Assembly: GCA_012862575.1 (NCBI GenBank)
Contig: BLSF01000005.1
Coordinates: 248,001 to 312,000 of the forward strand
Length of the DNA stretch: 64,000 nucleotides
Source: Parietichytrium sp. I65-24A
Lineage: Eukaryota > Sar > Bigyra > Thraustochytrida > Thraustochytriidae
Direction of reading: 5' to 3'
The position numbers and the translations under genes were made by a program. The notes below the pieces were generated by a model, which worked only from the letters and a program-made list of their open reading frames with translations, had not been told where the DNA came from and did not search any database. Positions 48,567 through 59,201 of the stretch are shown one piece after another (position 1 is the stretch's first letter; each line of letters opens with the position of its first letter).

Positions 48567-48966
48567 TGGCAAGCGGGGCGACCAAGTTCAAGACGACCTC
48601 GCAGCTGTACAGGGACAGCCTGCGGCTCATCAGGCACATTGCAGGAGACGTAAGTTGGATGCTTTGAAGTGCGAGGGACAGTGGGCCTGGCGTCATGCAG
48701 GCTGGGAGCTGACGAGCTGACGAACGCTTTCGAGACAGTCGCCAAAAGGTGTGCAACTGAGAAAGATTGTTGGCATGGAGTTTAGGAAGAACCGCGACGA
48801 GAAGGACGAAGACAAGGTGGAGGCGCTAAAGTTCAACGCCGTGCGCGCCCTCAGCAACTATCTGCTCTTTGAAGCGGCTAGTAAAGACGAGCAGATGCAA
48901 AGAAGGATCAAGTCGTGGGAGGAAACACAGCTCTCCGGAGCGACAGGGAGCGAAAGAAAAAAATAG
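48566..48966 (+). CDS. Small LYR-motif mitochondrial protein (complex1_LYR superfamily)
   Basis: Two exons give 103 residues. Exon 1 is 48566-48649 and ends ...HIAGD. The donor GTAAGT starts at 48650, the acceptor GAGACAG ends at 48738, and exon 2 (48739-48966) starts SPKGVQLRKIV. The protein has QLYRDSLRLIRHIAGDSPKG with the LYR tripeptide at 14-16, then EFRKNRDEKDED and ALKFNAVRALSNYLLFEA. This is a three-helix LYRM layout of normal length. LYR proteins bind acyl-carrier protein and help assemble iron-sulfur or respiratory-chain complexes in mitochondria. Pattern and length are nearest to the FMC1-like group, but the subfamily is uncertain. The ATG sits right at the end of the duplicated seam, so the upstream sequence is unreliable although the coding part is clean. 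Confidence 0.8.
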
Positions 48967-49170
48967 GTCCACCTTCACACACAGGAATAGAGAAGAATAG
49001 TATTGGTGTCAAAGTGTTTGCGAAAGAGCCTTGCGGGCTGCGTAGCTCACGCATACACCGCGACAAACGAATAAAAGGACAGCACTTGCTTGTTACTATT
49101 ACAACTAAAATATTGACAGTATGTGGAATGTTTTACGGACGACAGCAGGCCAAAGGATCTTCCCGAGTAC

Positions 49171-52100
49171 TCACTTTTGGCCGTATTTGTTCTCCATGTC
49201 TTCCAGAGACAGCTTTCCATTTAGCGTCCCATTACGCCTCCAGTTTCGCGCGCCGCCATTTCCTGCAGAAGAAGGAGTTTTCGAAGCCGAAGTGGCGGTT
49301 GGTTGCGCACTGCTCAAGGTCGCTGAAAGTCTCTTAGACATGGAGTCTCGGCGTTTCAAGCTTCCGCCTAAACTCCCTTGATTATAGTTTCCTGAGCCAA
49401 CCGCGACACGTTTGGAGGTGTCTACCTCAATGAGACTGTCGATTTCTTTGGAGATCACTTCCACGATATGCTGGCACTCATCTTTGGACGCGCAAGTCAC
49501 GCGGAATTTTTCAATGCACGTCGTCACCCTAGAACTGCTGGAGCTTGTCGTCGACCCAGTTGCTGAGGCGTTGCTAGAGATGGACGTTGGCGGATTGCTG
49601 TTCTTTGTGGTCATGCGCGTGACCTGTGTTATTTGAAACACATTGTCAGCCTTGGGTTCATCGGAAGGTGGCGATGAGCCAGCCGTCGCGAGACTCTTGG
49701 AGGAAGATCCAGATAAAGCCTTGATATCACACTTTCGGAGATCCACCTGATCCGTGAGCTTGTACGACGATAGTACGTTTGCCGGAGAGGCATGCCCGCC
49801 AGAAATGCGTTTTTTGCACTCGCCAAAGAGAATGGTGTCATTGAACACGAACAGTGTTCGCGGCTGAGGTTTGCCGTCGTAGAATGGTGCTTTCAGCGAG
49901 ATGATGTCAAATTGTGCAACAAAGCGCCTATGAGGTTCCACTAGACCGGCACAGCCGTTCTCCCCACCAAACATATTGTATATTTTCATCACGGTCTCCA
50001 TATTTTCTGCCTCGCTCACCTTTTGGTTTACGTCCGCTGCGCTTCGCTCGACTGCAGCCACTGTCGCTGTGAGGTCTTGATGCACATCAGCCTCAAGCCA
50101 GGAAAACTTCGCGATAGTGTCCCGGAGGGTCGTGAAGAGCAGAGGGTATTTGCAGATACGCTGGACCGGCTTGATGAGGAGGTTTTGTAGAGAAGAATGC
50201 TGGTTCTCTGGCCTGCTCTCGCGGACAGACATAAATTGTTCTAGCTGACTATTGCCCTTTCGGCATGCCACAAGCGTCGCGAGCGCTTGACTGTAGCGGT
50301 GGCAAAATGTGGAGTACATCTTGAAGAAAGGCACTATCTGCTGCATCTCTTTTGTGAACACTTTGACCACTTCGGCAAGCCTCACTTGGCCATCCAGGTC
50401 CGAAAGACCTTTCGTTAGCCCGTTAAGAAACTCGGTATTGATCTTGAGAATTCCCTCGACATTAAGAAAGATATTCTGCTCATCTTCAGAATCCAGCAAG
50501 AGTTGATTGTGAGAAGACCGCATTTGCCGAAGTGGCAGCATGTACTCCCCCACTAGTTTTCGAAGATCGCAAACGTAGTTTTGCTCTGTTACGAGAATTT
50601 CCCTCAAATTTGAGATTGCTCGCAGCACTGCTTTCTTTTGGTCCTCTGACAAAACGTCCGCCGGCACCTTTGCGACGTTGCCTTCGAGGATTTTGAACAC
50701 TCCTTCTGCCTTGTCTCCTGCCGTGGACACGGCAGTTGCCGACGCCGAGTAACACGCTTCCAGCTCGCTCAGGGATAATAGCCTCGAAGTCCCAAGCGAC
50801 GCCTTGCGTTTGTCGAGCTTTGCTGCCCATTGTCGTTGGCCGCCCCGCCCCGCGCCACCTGCGCCTTGATGATTTGCGCCCGCGCCGGTGGTTTCTAGTG
50901 ACCTGGCGCTGTTGGGAGAACCACATGGTGTGGATTGAGCGGAGCCTGACGCCAGGGTAGACACGCTGGCTGAGCCCCCACTTGCCCTCTGCTTTCTCTT
51001 CATTTTTTGCTGCGCATTATTTTTTGCCATTCCAGCCTGCAAGGTTTCTGCCGTGCGCTCGAAAGTGATGACTAGCGGACGCGGAAGGCTTTTGATAATG
51101 TCTACGACCTGATCCCAGGTTGCTTCTTCATGAACAATGTTTCCGCCAACTGCCACAACCCTGTCTCCCAGCGCCAGCCCACCTCTCTCGGCTATACTCA
51201 GAGCCGCGACACAAGCTACTAGAACGCCTTTTGGAGAGCGGCTGTTCTCTAATGACAGCCCAAGCGGTCCGGCGGGAAACTCAATGTCGATACGAAGCGT
51301 GCCTCCGTTCTTTGGGTCAGGCTTAATCAGAGGGGCTGGCATGTAGCGGGTTTTAAGATCATCAAGTCCACGCTGCTGAACGGAGGGGCGCTCGAACGAC
51401 TTGCGACGAGTCAGTACGCTTGGTTGCGTTTCTCCAGCGAGATGCATCACCCCATTTTCGGAGGGGGTCACAGGAGGTACGGGAGAAGAGGCTTCACTGC
51501 CAGGCACAGGAGAAACGGACACCATCGAGGAGAAAGAGTTTGCCGACTCCAGCCCGACAGAGCTCCTAACCGACCCAGAAAATGACCCGCTTGGACCACG
51601 GGACACGCCAGCGGTCTGTCCCTCCGGTGAATCCGTGGGGGAGTCCTCCACACAAATATCAAGGTTCGAGGTGGATCCAGCAGAATAGCTAGCTCGCCAT
51701 TGGCGCGGCCTAGACCGGCTTGCCCAAACGCGAGATTTGCCCTTTTGCTGGCCCCCAATCGCCTCTCGCGCGCCAATATTCGCTTCGAGGTGCTCGATGG
51801 CTTTCTCAAAGTCGGACATGAATGTATCGGCAACAAATTTGGTGTCACACCAGACTTCGAAACGTTGAATTTGGGTGGTGGAGCGCGCCAATGCGCCAGT
51901 TCCCGAGCTGGATGAGCCGCCGCCACTCGAGGAGAGCAGTCCAGTGCTCTTCTGAGGCCTCTCCGCTCGAAAAACTCTCCGAAGCTCAAAAGCGTGTCGG
52001 CCCTCCTCGTCCACGGAAGCTGTTGGCTTGACGCCTTTGCATTGGTCCAATTCAAAGCGGTGCGAGACCTTTAGCTTGGCCTTCGAGGTCAAGGTACGTG

Positions 52101-53627
52101 TGAGAGTGTTACCCATTTTCCCCAAGGTCCCATTTTGAATTCGAGCAAATATTACGAGATCGTTGAACAGGTAGAGCCGGTACCGCAGACGTCGGTTCTC
52201 GGCAAATGGGGCTTCTCTCATGAGAACGTCTTCTGTACGTACGAACCGCCGCGAAGGGTCACTAGTCCAGAGCACCCCGCTTCCCCACCAAGCTCTAGGT
52301 ACGCCTTCATGACTTGGTCTTGGTTCTCAGCTTCGCTCACTTTAAAGTTGACCATGTTTGCAATCCCCTGCACCTCCTTTTCGGCGTTGCTCAGCTCCGT
52401 GACGTGTTCTGCAAACTCTGTATCCTCGACTCTATCTGCGGCAATCTTTTTCATGCCGTTAAGGAGCTCACGGAACAAGAGCGGATATTTACAGATGCGC
52501 TGGACGGGCTTGATGAGCAAGCTCTGAAGCGAGGCCTGCTGATTCTTCTTCCGGGCTTCTCGGCGCTGCAGAAAATTGCCCAGCTCCTTGTTCGTCTCTC
52601 GCAACGTCGTGAGCTTTTCCAGCGAGGGGTTGTAATGATGGCAGTAGACCGAGTACATTTTGAAGAACGGCACCACGCGGACGAATTCCTTCGCGAAAAC
52701 ACCGGCAACTTCGCAAAGCGAGGGGATCTCGCCATTCCTGCTAATGCGCAGCACCCCTGCTTGCAAAGTTTGTAGCAGCTCTGCGTTGACCTTTAAGATA
52801 CTTTCCACGTTATTGAAGATGAATGCGAGGTCTTCGAAGGTGATCCCCAGTTTGTCGTCTTTCACGGCAGCCATTTGTAGCGGCTGAATGTACTCGGAAA
52901 CCAGTTTCTTCAGATCCTGTACGTATGTTCGCTCGGTATCGATGATCTCCTGAAACACCTTGATGCTTTGCACTTCGGCCTTGGAGATGTCTTTCGGTGC
53001 GCTTCCTTCCCCCGCGCCGGTCCACATGATCATCCGCTCGAAAACAGCTGCAATCTTGACGCCATCCATAAGGACGGCGTCATCTTCCATGCCGGCTGTC
53101 GATGCGCTGGCATTGCTATTGCCGCTGGGAATGAGAGTCTTGCGAGGAGTTGGACTAAGGCTGCCACCCCTTGCCGTTTGCTTCTCTTCCGCGACAGAGT
53201 TGGTCGGCGACTCCCTGTCGTTTTCCGCGCTGCCCGATGGAAGCACACATTTGCTGAGGCCATCTAAGAAGCCATCAAACACCTGGCGGTTCCCGCAGTA
53301 GAGTTTATAACAGTCCGTCGCACTGGTGCGATCCGGGTATAGCGTTACGAGCAGATCACTGTCGTCCGTATCCATGGCAAGGTCGCCCACCGGGAGCCAG
53401 TTGAGCTCATTCTTTTTCCTCGAAAACGTGGACTTCTTCTTTTGCTGTGACAAGATCACAGTGTCTGTGCACACCAGCACTTGTACCTGATTGCGCTTCT
53501 TCGAGCCAGTCACCGGCGTCTCCACATCCGCCGACTCAAAGAGAATTTTCCTCCCCGGTTTGATCAGGTCCGACGCATTGCAGCGCAGGATCTTGGCCCA
53601 GTCGCCCAGCGTCAGATTATCGCCCAT
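49171..53627 (-). CDS. RhoGEF with PH-DH-PH-PDZ-DH-PH architecture; one apparent frameshift
   Basis: Two overlapping open frames, 53627-52218 and 52275-49171, are parts of one ~1485-residue protein. Domains: an N-terminal PH-like region (about 20-128); DH1 (about 215-415: VFQEIIDTERTYVQDLKKLV, LLIKPVQRICKYPLLF); PH1 (about 440-620, YRLYLFNDLVIFARI); PDZ (about 774-858: GPLGLSLENS, GLALGDRVVAVGGNIVHEEA); DH2 (about 1000-1206: LVTEQNYVCDLRKLV, LLIKPVQRICKYPLLF); and PH2 (about 1220-1390, RTLFVFNDTILFGE). At the junction near 52260 the first frame reads GCSGLV and the second DPSRRFV, parallel to GCAGLVEPHRRFV at the second DH-PH joint. So one base seems missing there. Such proteins activate Rho/Rac-type GTPases for actin control, and PDZ and PH domains target them to membranes. 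The shift may be a sequencing error, programmed, or a real mutation. Confidence 0.82.
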
Positions 53628-53705
53628 CTGCCGACTCCGCGCTTGCTTCTACACTTGGCACCTGTGCCGGGCTCGCGCCAAACACCAAACACAATTGCGC
53701 GCTAC

Positions 53706-53860
53706 ACTCAACACTCAACACTCAACACCCACCGCTCCACGTCCTCCGCCTCTCTCTGCGCGCAGTCTCCAGTCTCCAGTCTCCAGTCTCCAGTCTCCGC
53801 CCTTCTTCAACAACGGATGGAACAGATGGAACAGATGGAACAGATGGAACAGATGGAACG
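53706..53860. repeat. Cluster of three short minisatellites
   Basis: The cluster has three parts: AACACTC units (53706-53727), AGTCTCC 7-mers about five times (53764-53798), and ATGGAACAG 9-mers about five times (53816-53860). They lie just upstream of the RhoGEF start, within its probable promoter or 5' UTR. Confidence 0.9.
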
Positions 53861-54038
53861 GGAAAAACCTGGTCAGTCGTGTCGGACGAGCGCCTCGATC
53901 TGCGCGTTCGCGGGCGTCAAGCCGATGACCCAGCAGCGCGCCCAACCCACTCGCGCAATGGCACTCGCCGTCGCTTTCGCAGCGGCTAACCCGAGTTGGC
54001 GTCCGTCCTCTTTGGCTCCTAGCGATGCTTTGCGTTGC

Positions 54039-54039
54039 G

Positions 54040-54078
<39 letters not shown>

Positions 54079-54088
54079 GTTGTTGTTG
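54039..54088. repeat. (TTG)n microsatellite
   Basis: About 16 TTG triplets with one TTTG slip, in the same spacer. Confidence 0.95.
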
Positions 54089-55956
54089 CTGCTTTTGATG
54101 TTGTTCTTCCTCTTCTCGCTCTTACTCTTTGGCATATTGAAGAGCTACGCTACGCTTCTCATTCCTGAGCTATAGTCTGTCCTACTCCCCTCTCACAGCA
54201 ATCCTACCAGATACTCCTACTTGCTACGGTTACGGAAGACGGTCTATGCAACATTGCGTAGGCGATGGATAGCAATCATATCCGCTCACTCCTGGTCGCT
54301 TCCTATGGGCGAGCCTAGCAGGTAAGACATATTACTAGGTAATAGTGGAGGTCATAGTACGACCATTGCCGCAGGTATTACTCGGTTCATTAAAAATAGC
54401 GTAGGAGTGCGGGGGTACCGGTAAATGTGGGTAGTGCACTGGTAGTGAGATCTGTTGTTGAGTGATAGAGAGTGGTTGATCAAGAGGGAGGAGGGTAGGT
54501 AGGTAAGTGAAGGAAGTGAAGGAATGAAAAAATGGCAAAGGATGTGGAAAACGTTTGCAAATGTATAGACAGAATTCAGAATTCAGAAGAGCTTCGAGGG
54601 CGTAGAAGCCTTGCTCCTTTTCCTATGCAAAGTGGCTTGTCGCAAGAGAAGAAGGTCGGTGCTGACTGACCGCAGTCAGATAACGAGAGTTGGCTTCAGA
54701 CCTCCAGACTTGTCGGCGTGCTGAATGAAAATTGTGATTCTATTGGTACTATTAATGAGTACTAGCTGTGTGTGCTTGAGTTGGGCAATGAGAATGAGAG
54801 AATGAGCGAGATGAGAGAGTGCGAAAAGATGTCTCGTTGTCACAGGCAATTGTCGTCGCGTCGCTGTTTTAGTTTCTCTCTTCCGTTCTGACCGCTCGTT
54901 GCAACACTTGTTTCCATCACCCGGGCGCCTAGCCGCGCCACCTCGCGCTGATCAAGTCTGGTGGCGTATGGTATGTCAACTTTCAACGTCGCCCTCGACT
55001 GACCCACCCAGGAAGGCTTGCATGTTTCGCACAAATACAGCAATCCATCTGTCTCCTCTAAGCTACCGGTACCTCGCTAGTGACTTACCCATTCTACGCT
55101 GCGCGGGCGAGCGATGGACTAGTTAATGAACGCATCATCTCCGATTGAAAGTCTGGCGGCTAAAGCTTCCGTCAACTTGCCGCTTGAGCGCGGCGTTCTC
55201 AGACTGCGAGCTGCCGAATTCCCTGCTGCCGAGACTGCGAAGCACTGTCGTCCGCCGCAAGTCACACATTGGGAGGCACATATTGTGTCGTCAGGTCAGG
55301 GTTCCACTTTCTTCTTTTTCGTTCCTCCAGTCCTGACGGCTTTCCTTCGTTTCAATTTCGTTTCGTTTGTTTTGCAATGTTTGTGGTTTGGCTGAATGAA
55401 TTCTCTGCGCTGCCTTTTTTCCCTCCGCCTCTGACGTCGCAATCACCATACAAGCCGCGCTCTTTGCGACCTTCTACTGCTCTCCTGTTCTCCTTCCTCG
55501 TCTCTCTTCGAACAATACGAACGGCTTGACGCGTTGAAAGCATGAAAGGCGACAGAAGAAGGGCAATCATCATTTCCAAATAATTCATTTTTCCATTCTT
55601 CATCGATTATTCGCTGTTAGTTTTCAGAATGAGACATAATGAGACCCACTACTCGTATGTTATGTATGGAAACCATTTGAACGTTTCACATAATCCAAAC
55701 TTTGAAATCAATCAATCAAAGAACGTAGCACTTACTAGTACGGTACTAGTACTCATTTAAAAAATTGAAAATAATTAATTCGATTGGAATTGGCGGAGCG
55801 AGAAGAAGACTCCGCGGGCGCACGTGAGAGGAGGAGGAGGAGGAGACAGGGCTGAATGCGTCGTTGGGAGCGCGGCTAGGAGGAAGGAGGAAGGAGCAAC
55901 GCGAGAGAGAGTGGGCAGCTTGTCCCAAGTCGCGCAGAGAGACTAGGGCGGGAGAG

Positions 55957-56049
55957 ATGGATCGCCGGGAGCTGGTGATCACAGTGTGCTACGGGTGGGT
56001 GGTGGTGGCAATGTTTTGGATGTTTAGGGTGTCGCTGAACGTGCAATGA
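55957..56049 (+). CDS. Candidate 30-residue single-helix micropeptide
   Basis: An ATG-started frame encodes MDRRELVITVCYGWVVVAMF plus ten more residues ending in NVQ. That is a basic head, one hydrophobic helix of about 20 residues and a short tail, the form of tiny membrane subunits. It has no family I recognise. With such a short length it may be chance or an upstream ORF; it is listed because the composition is unusually clean for a spacer. Confidence 0.2.
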   Translation: MDRRELVITVCYGWVVVAMFWMFRVSLNVQ

Positions 56050-56512
56050 GGCGAAAGAACGCGAAGGCTTGATGCGGAGGGAAGGCCGCCTCTTGCCTTT
56101 CTTTTGATGCGGGGTAAATGTGTACAATGAATATGTCTTCGAAATCATGGTCTCCGAGGTATCTGGGGTGGAGAGTTGGAATATATATTTGGCCTCCAAA
56201 GTGCAAAGTGACCCCTCGTTTCCATTTCAGGTCTTCTCTGCTGCTCTTTAATCTTCCAACTCCGCGAAAAAGGCGCAAACAAGAATGAAAAGGTGGCCGA
56301 AAATACATTGAAAATTGTTGTAGTGCATGCATAATTCATTTCCTTTTTAGCTGTTGCACCTTCGTACAAAAACCAAAGGTTTGCGCGCAAGCGCTCCTCC
56401 CCGTCTGCTGCCTCCACGCATCCATAATCCTCACGCCTGTGTGGGAAGGCGGCCAGCAAGTTTGCTCGGAAGTCGCTCACAAACGGACATTGTAACATGT
56501 ATTCTGAACTGA

Positions 56513-57406
56513 TCATGCGATGTTATGGTATATCTCATGCACGTCCTCATTCTCGTCCAGGGCATCCATGAGCTTGTGCAACGTCTGCGCCGTGTCTTCG
56601 TCGTCGACGGGAACGACCTGGGTTGGGTGCCGAATAATCTTTTCGTGCGATACACTGAAGGAAGCATCCTTTAAAAATTTGGACAGCGAATAAACGTCCT
56701 TCGGGTCGCAATATAGCTTGACGTTGATTTGCGGGGCAGCGTGGCCTTCTTCGCTCGCAGCTGGCGTCGTAGGCTTAACTTCAGACTCCTCTTCATCCGG
56801 GAGAAGAAAATCAGTAGCTCCGTTATCCATCGCCACTTCTAGTAACTCATCTTCTTTCCCAGCGTCAATGTCGACTTCCAAATACCCTCTCCTTTCAAAG
56901 GCAAAATCAGCGCACTTGGCTTCCAGGTTTCCGCCGTGTGCACGGAAGATGTGGCGGATTTCTGGGGCCGTTCTGTTTTTGTTGTCCGTCAGCGCTTCCA
57001 CGATGAACAGCACGCCATTTGGACCGCTGCCCTCATACGTCACGTGGTGCATCTCGCTGCCATTCTGATGGCCGAGTGCAGACTGAATCGCTTTCTGGAT
57101 GACGGAATTTGGGACGCCGCTCTTATGTGCCCTTCTCACGCACACGTCCAGCGAGTAATTGCTAGAAGGGTCAGGGTCTCCTGTGGACTTGATGATCGTC
57201 ATGATTGCGCGCGACATTTTGGTATTCACTGCGGATTTAGCTTTGTCATTCTTCTCCTTCTTGTGCCGGATATTCGCCCACTTTGAGTGCCCCGCAAACC
57301 CGCGCGCAAAGGTCTGCTGCCATGTATTCGTCTTCACCGCCTGTCCCCACGCAAAGCCTGCTCCGCCAACGCTTTTCGCACCGAGTCTCATCGCCTGGAG
57401 CGCCAT
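56513..57406 (-). CDS. YebC/TACO1-family mitochondrial translation factor
   Basis: The 297-residue protein starts with a basic, Arg/Ala-rich presequence (about 1-36) followed by FAGHSKWANIRHKKEKNDKA, the universal YebC/PmpR opening. KMSRAIMTIIKSTG, KSGVPNSVIQKAIQSA, YEGSGPNGVLFIVEALTDNK and FERRGYLEVDID follow, then a C-terminal third with VKLYCDPKDVYSLSKFL. A short acidic/proline insert at about 205-225 (EEESEVKPTTPAASEEGHA) splits domain 2. In mitochondria TACO1 helps ribosomes translate polyproline-containing messages such as COX1; bacterial members do similar work or regulate transcription. The presequence argues for mitochondria (or a plastid, if one exists). Single exon, complete. Confidence 0.92.
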   Translation of the reverse strand: MALQAMRLGAKSVGGAGFAWGQAVKTNTWQQTFARGFAGHSKWANIRHKKEKNDKAKSAVNTKMSRAIMTIIKSTGDPDPSSNYSLDVCVRRAHKSGVPNSVIQKAIQSALGHQNGSEMHHVTYEGSGPNGVLFIVEALTDNKNRTAPEIRHIFRAHGGNLEAKCADFAFERRGYLEVDIDAGKEDELLEVAMDNGATDFLLPDEEESEVKPTTPAASEEGHAAPQINVKLYCDPKDVYSLSKFLKDASFSVSHEKIIRHPTQVVPVDDEDTAQTLHKLMDALDENEDVHEIYHNIA

Positions 57407-58002
57407 CTCCTCTTTCTCAATCTATATCTCTTTCTTTCTTTCTCTTTCTCTTTCCCCCCCAGCCCAGCCGCTAACCGCCCTTCCAAATGCACGCAAGCAC
57501 GCTCACGCTCTATCTCTCTATCCCTCGCTCGCTCTATCTCGCAAATCAACCAAAATAAACAAAATAATCAAAATAAGCTGCATCTTCTTGGCATTGCTTG
57601 CTCACCTTACATTGGCATCGAGATCATGTTTCCAACTAACATAGAAGTCAATCGATGGACTTGTGCTACGAGAAGCTACGAGGCCAATAATTGTCACTTT
57701 CACCTTAGCGAATACCCTAACGGCGGGGGCCCCCGCGCTTTAAAACTGTCAACTGTTTTAGCTGAGCACTGTATGCATGATTTTAAACAGCGTTGAGTGG
57801 CTGGGACCTGCCAGCCGTGCTGGTAAGACCGGCCGGCGCAAACCATAGGACTCAGTGGACCAGAAGTTGAGGCGTACTCTCCCTGTCCGCGCGTACACTC
57901 AGCTTTCAGCGAGGACCCACCACTGAACGAAGGCTAATTGCGACCCGCATTCCTATTGGATAGAGTAGCCGAGGAGCGGAGGGCGATAGCAGAAGAGCAA
58001 GT
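57407..58002. other. Divergent promoter spacer
   Basis: About 600 bp lie between TACO1 (minus) and RPB12 (plus). A CT-rich tract lies next to the TACO1 start. GGCGGGGGCCCCCGC near 57723 is a strong GC palindrome. No gene is seen. Confidence 0.45.
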
Positions 58003-58209
58003 ATGGACGAAAAAGTGGCACTGGAGAAGCAGCAGGAGCTGCGCGCACAGATCGCGGCGCAAGTGAGCCAAGGGCTCGAGTATGAGTGCGGAGACTGCGC
58101 GAAGACCGTCAAGTTGCGGCCTAGGGACAAGGTAATCTGCCACGAATGCGGGCACAGGATCTTGTACAAGCCGAGGACCAAGCGCATCCAGCAGTACGAG
58201 GCGCGCTAG
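58003..58209 (+). CDS. RPB12: RNA polymerase common subunit RPB12 / RPABC4 (ABC10-alpha)
   Basis: The 68-residue zinc-ribbon protein is shared by RNA polymerases I, II and III. A polar, helical head of about 26 residues precedes YECGDCAKTVKLRPRDKVIC, then HECGHRILYKPRTKRIQQYE and AR. The four cysteines (CxxC ... CxxC) bind zinc, and the RILYKPRTKR segment near the end is diagnostic for RPB12. Length and C-terminus match human POLR2K (58 aa) and yeast Rpc10 (70 aa). Single exon; the ATG at 58003 follows GCAAGT. Confidence 0.96.
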   Translation: MDEKVALEKQQELRAQIAAQVSQGLEYECGDCAKTVKLRPRDKVICHECGHRILYKPRTKRIQQYEAR

Positions 58210-58787
58210 AGGAGTCAGTGGCCTGAGACAAGACAGGAGAGGAGTGGGCTCGGCGCGATTGACAGAGAAGTGACTTTGTCGGGCCTCTGCGGAGAGATGT
58301 ATAAAAGACAAAACGGCGTTATTGAATGTATGAAGAAAGAGTTAGAGAGCTCTGAGGGACTTTGCCTTAGAATCAGTTGCCAGATTGTGCAACATGGATG
58401 GAGATATTCCCGATCATAGTTCATATTTAGAGAATGAAAAAAAGTTGTTCTTAGTTAGAAAAAGAGAGAAGATTTCGCTTGCGAAAGCGAAGAGTCCAGG
58501 TGGAGTTTTTCTCTTATCCCATCCACGAGGGGCGCGATGAACTAGCTTTGGGAAGCCGCGTGAATCTCTACCCGGTGCGCGCGAACTTGAGGCTGTTACT
58601 ATTTTAAAATAGACTGCAACTTTCGCAATGCATAAATAGTGTTTGTCACCGAGTTTTGTGTGCCAATCGACTGCGAGGATTGCTGCGTTGTCATGGAATC
58701 ATTGCTTTGGCCCAAGCTTCTCTCCTAGGGCAGTACGATTCCAGGTCAACCTTTTCGACAGAATCAAGCAAAACAGAAAATTCCTCA
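58210..58787. other. Intergenic spacer
   Basis: About 580 bp lie between two plus-strand genes: RPB12 3' UTR, an A/G-rich stretch and the promoter of the next gene. In-frame codons upstream of 58788 give a 44-residue extension rich in Ser/Thr/Arg that would resemble a presequence. It has no ATG, so a first exon could hide here. Confidence 0.4.
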
Positions 58788-59201
58788 ATGTCGCTGAAGG
58801 ACTATGGCGTGATCGCACTCGTGGGCGGCCTGTCCATCCCGTTTGGATACTTTACTGGCGGGCCCGTCTGCAGGCAGCACATGATGATGACCACCACCGT
58901 GGATATACTCTGCGGTTTCCTTCTGGCCTTGCAAATAAAATCTGGGTTTGAGACCGGCGCTCGCGCACCTTTGCAAGCCATGGATTTGAAAGGAGAGGCA
59001 GCACAAAAAAAGATCTTCACATCACTCTACGCCTCAAATTTTAAGGAAATGCAAGATCTCTACTTCACCAATAGTCCAATCCGATATAAAAAGGTGAGAG
59101 CTCCCGATTTCACTCGTTTCCACGAAAAGACGCGAACAAGACGAACAGGTTCATTTTTGCCCTCGAACCTTCCAAGAAGCGAACGGAAATCTTTGTTTTA
59201 A
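58788..59201 (+). CDS. Small unknown membrane protein, 3' end uncertain
   Basis: From the ATG at 58788 the frame encodes 137 residues. It has two hydrophobic segments, about 6-22 (YGVIALVGGLSIPFGYF) and 33-50 (TTTVDILCGFLLALQIKS), separated by a GGPVCRQH turn. A soluble tail follows (KKIFTSLYASNFKEMQDLYF). The size and hairpin shape resemble accessory subunits of respiratory complexes, but no family is recognised. A possible donor AAAAAGGTGAGAG at 59091-59100 with an acceptor TTTGTTTTAAG ending near 59201 would replace the last 35 residues by a 14-residue exon. The translation after the donor is Arg/Thr-rich and unlike the rest, which favours splicing. Confidence 0.5.
   Translation: MSLKDYGVIALVGGLSIPFGYFTGGPVCRQHMMMTTTVDILCGFLLALQIKSGFETGARAPLQAMDLKGEAAQKKIFTSLYASNFKEMQDLYFTNSPIRYKKVRAPDFTRFHEKTRTRRTGSFLPSNLPRSERKSLF

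Larger units (their letters stand above)
53628..56512. other. 2.9-kb gene-poor, repeat-rich spacer
   Basis: This is the longest spacer in the window. It holds four minisatellite or microsatellite tracts between 53706 and 54088, then AT-rich sequence with GTACTAGTAC-type palindromes near 55735, and a small hydrophobic ORF at 55957. The last 450 bp before 56512 are probably the 3' flank of the TACO1 gene. Frames of 60-120 codons here have no recognisable features. Confidence 0.45.

Noticed and set aside
48067-48756. 189- to 229-codon frames across the N
   Set aside because: They read through the duplicated GA-microsatellite block and the undetermined base, and consist of SLSLSLS or REREREK repeats.
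53628-56512. Mobile element or virus-like remnant in the longest spacer
   Set aside because: No terminal repeats, transposase, integrase or reverse-transcriptase motifs were seen, only short tandem repeats and AT-rich sequence.
56145-56516. 123-codon minus-strand frame downstream of TACO1
   Set aside because: It lies directly after the TACO1 stop in sequence that looks like 3' UTR, and it has no recognisable features.
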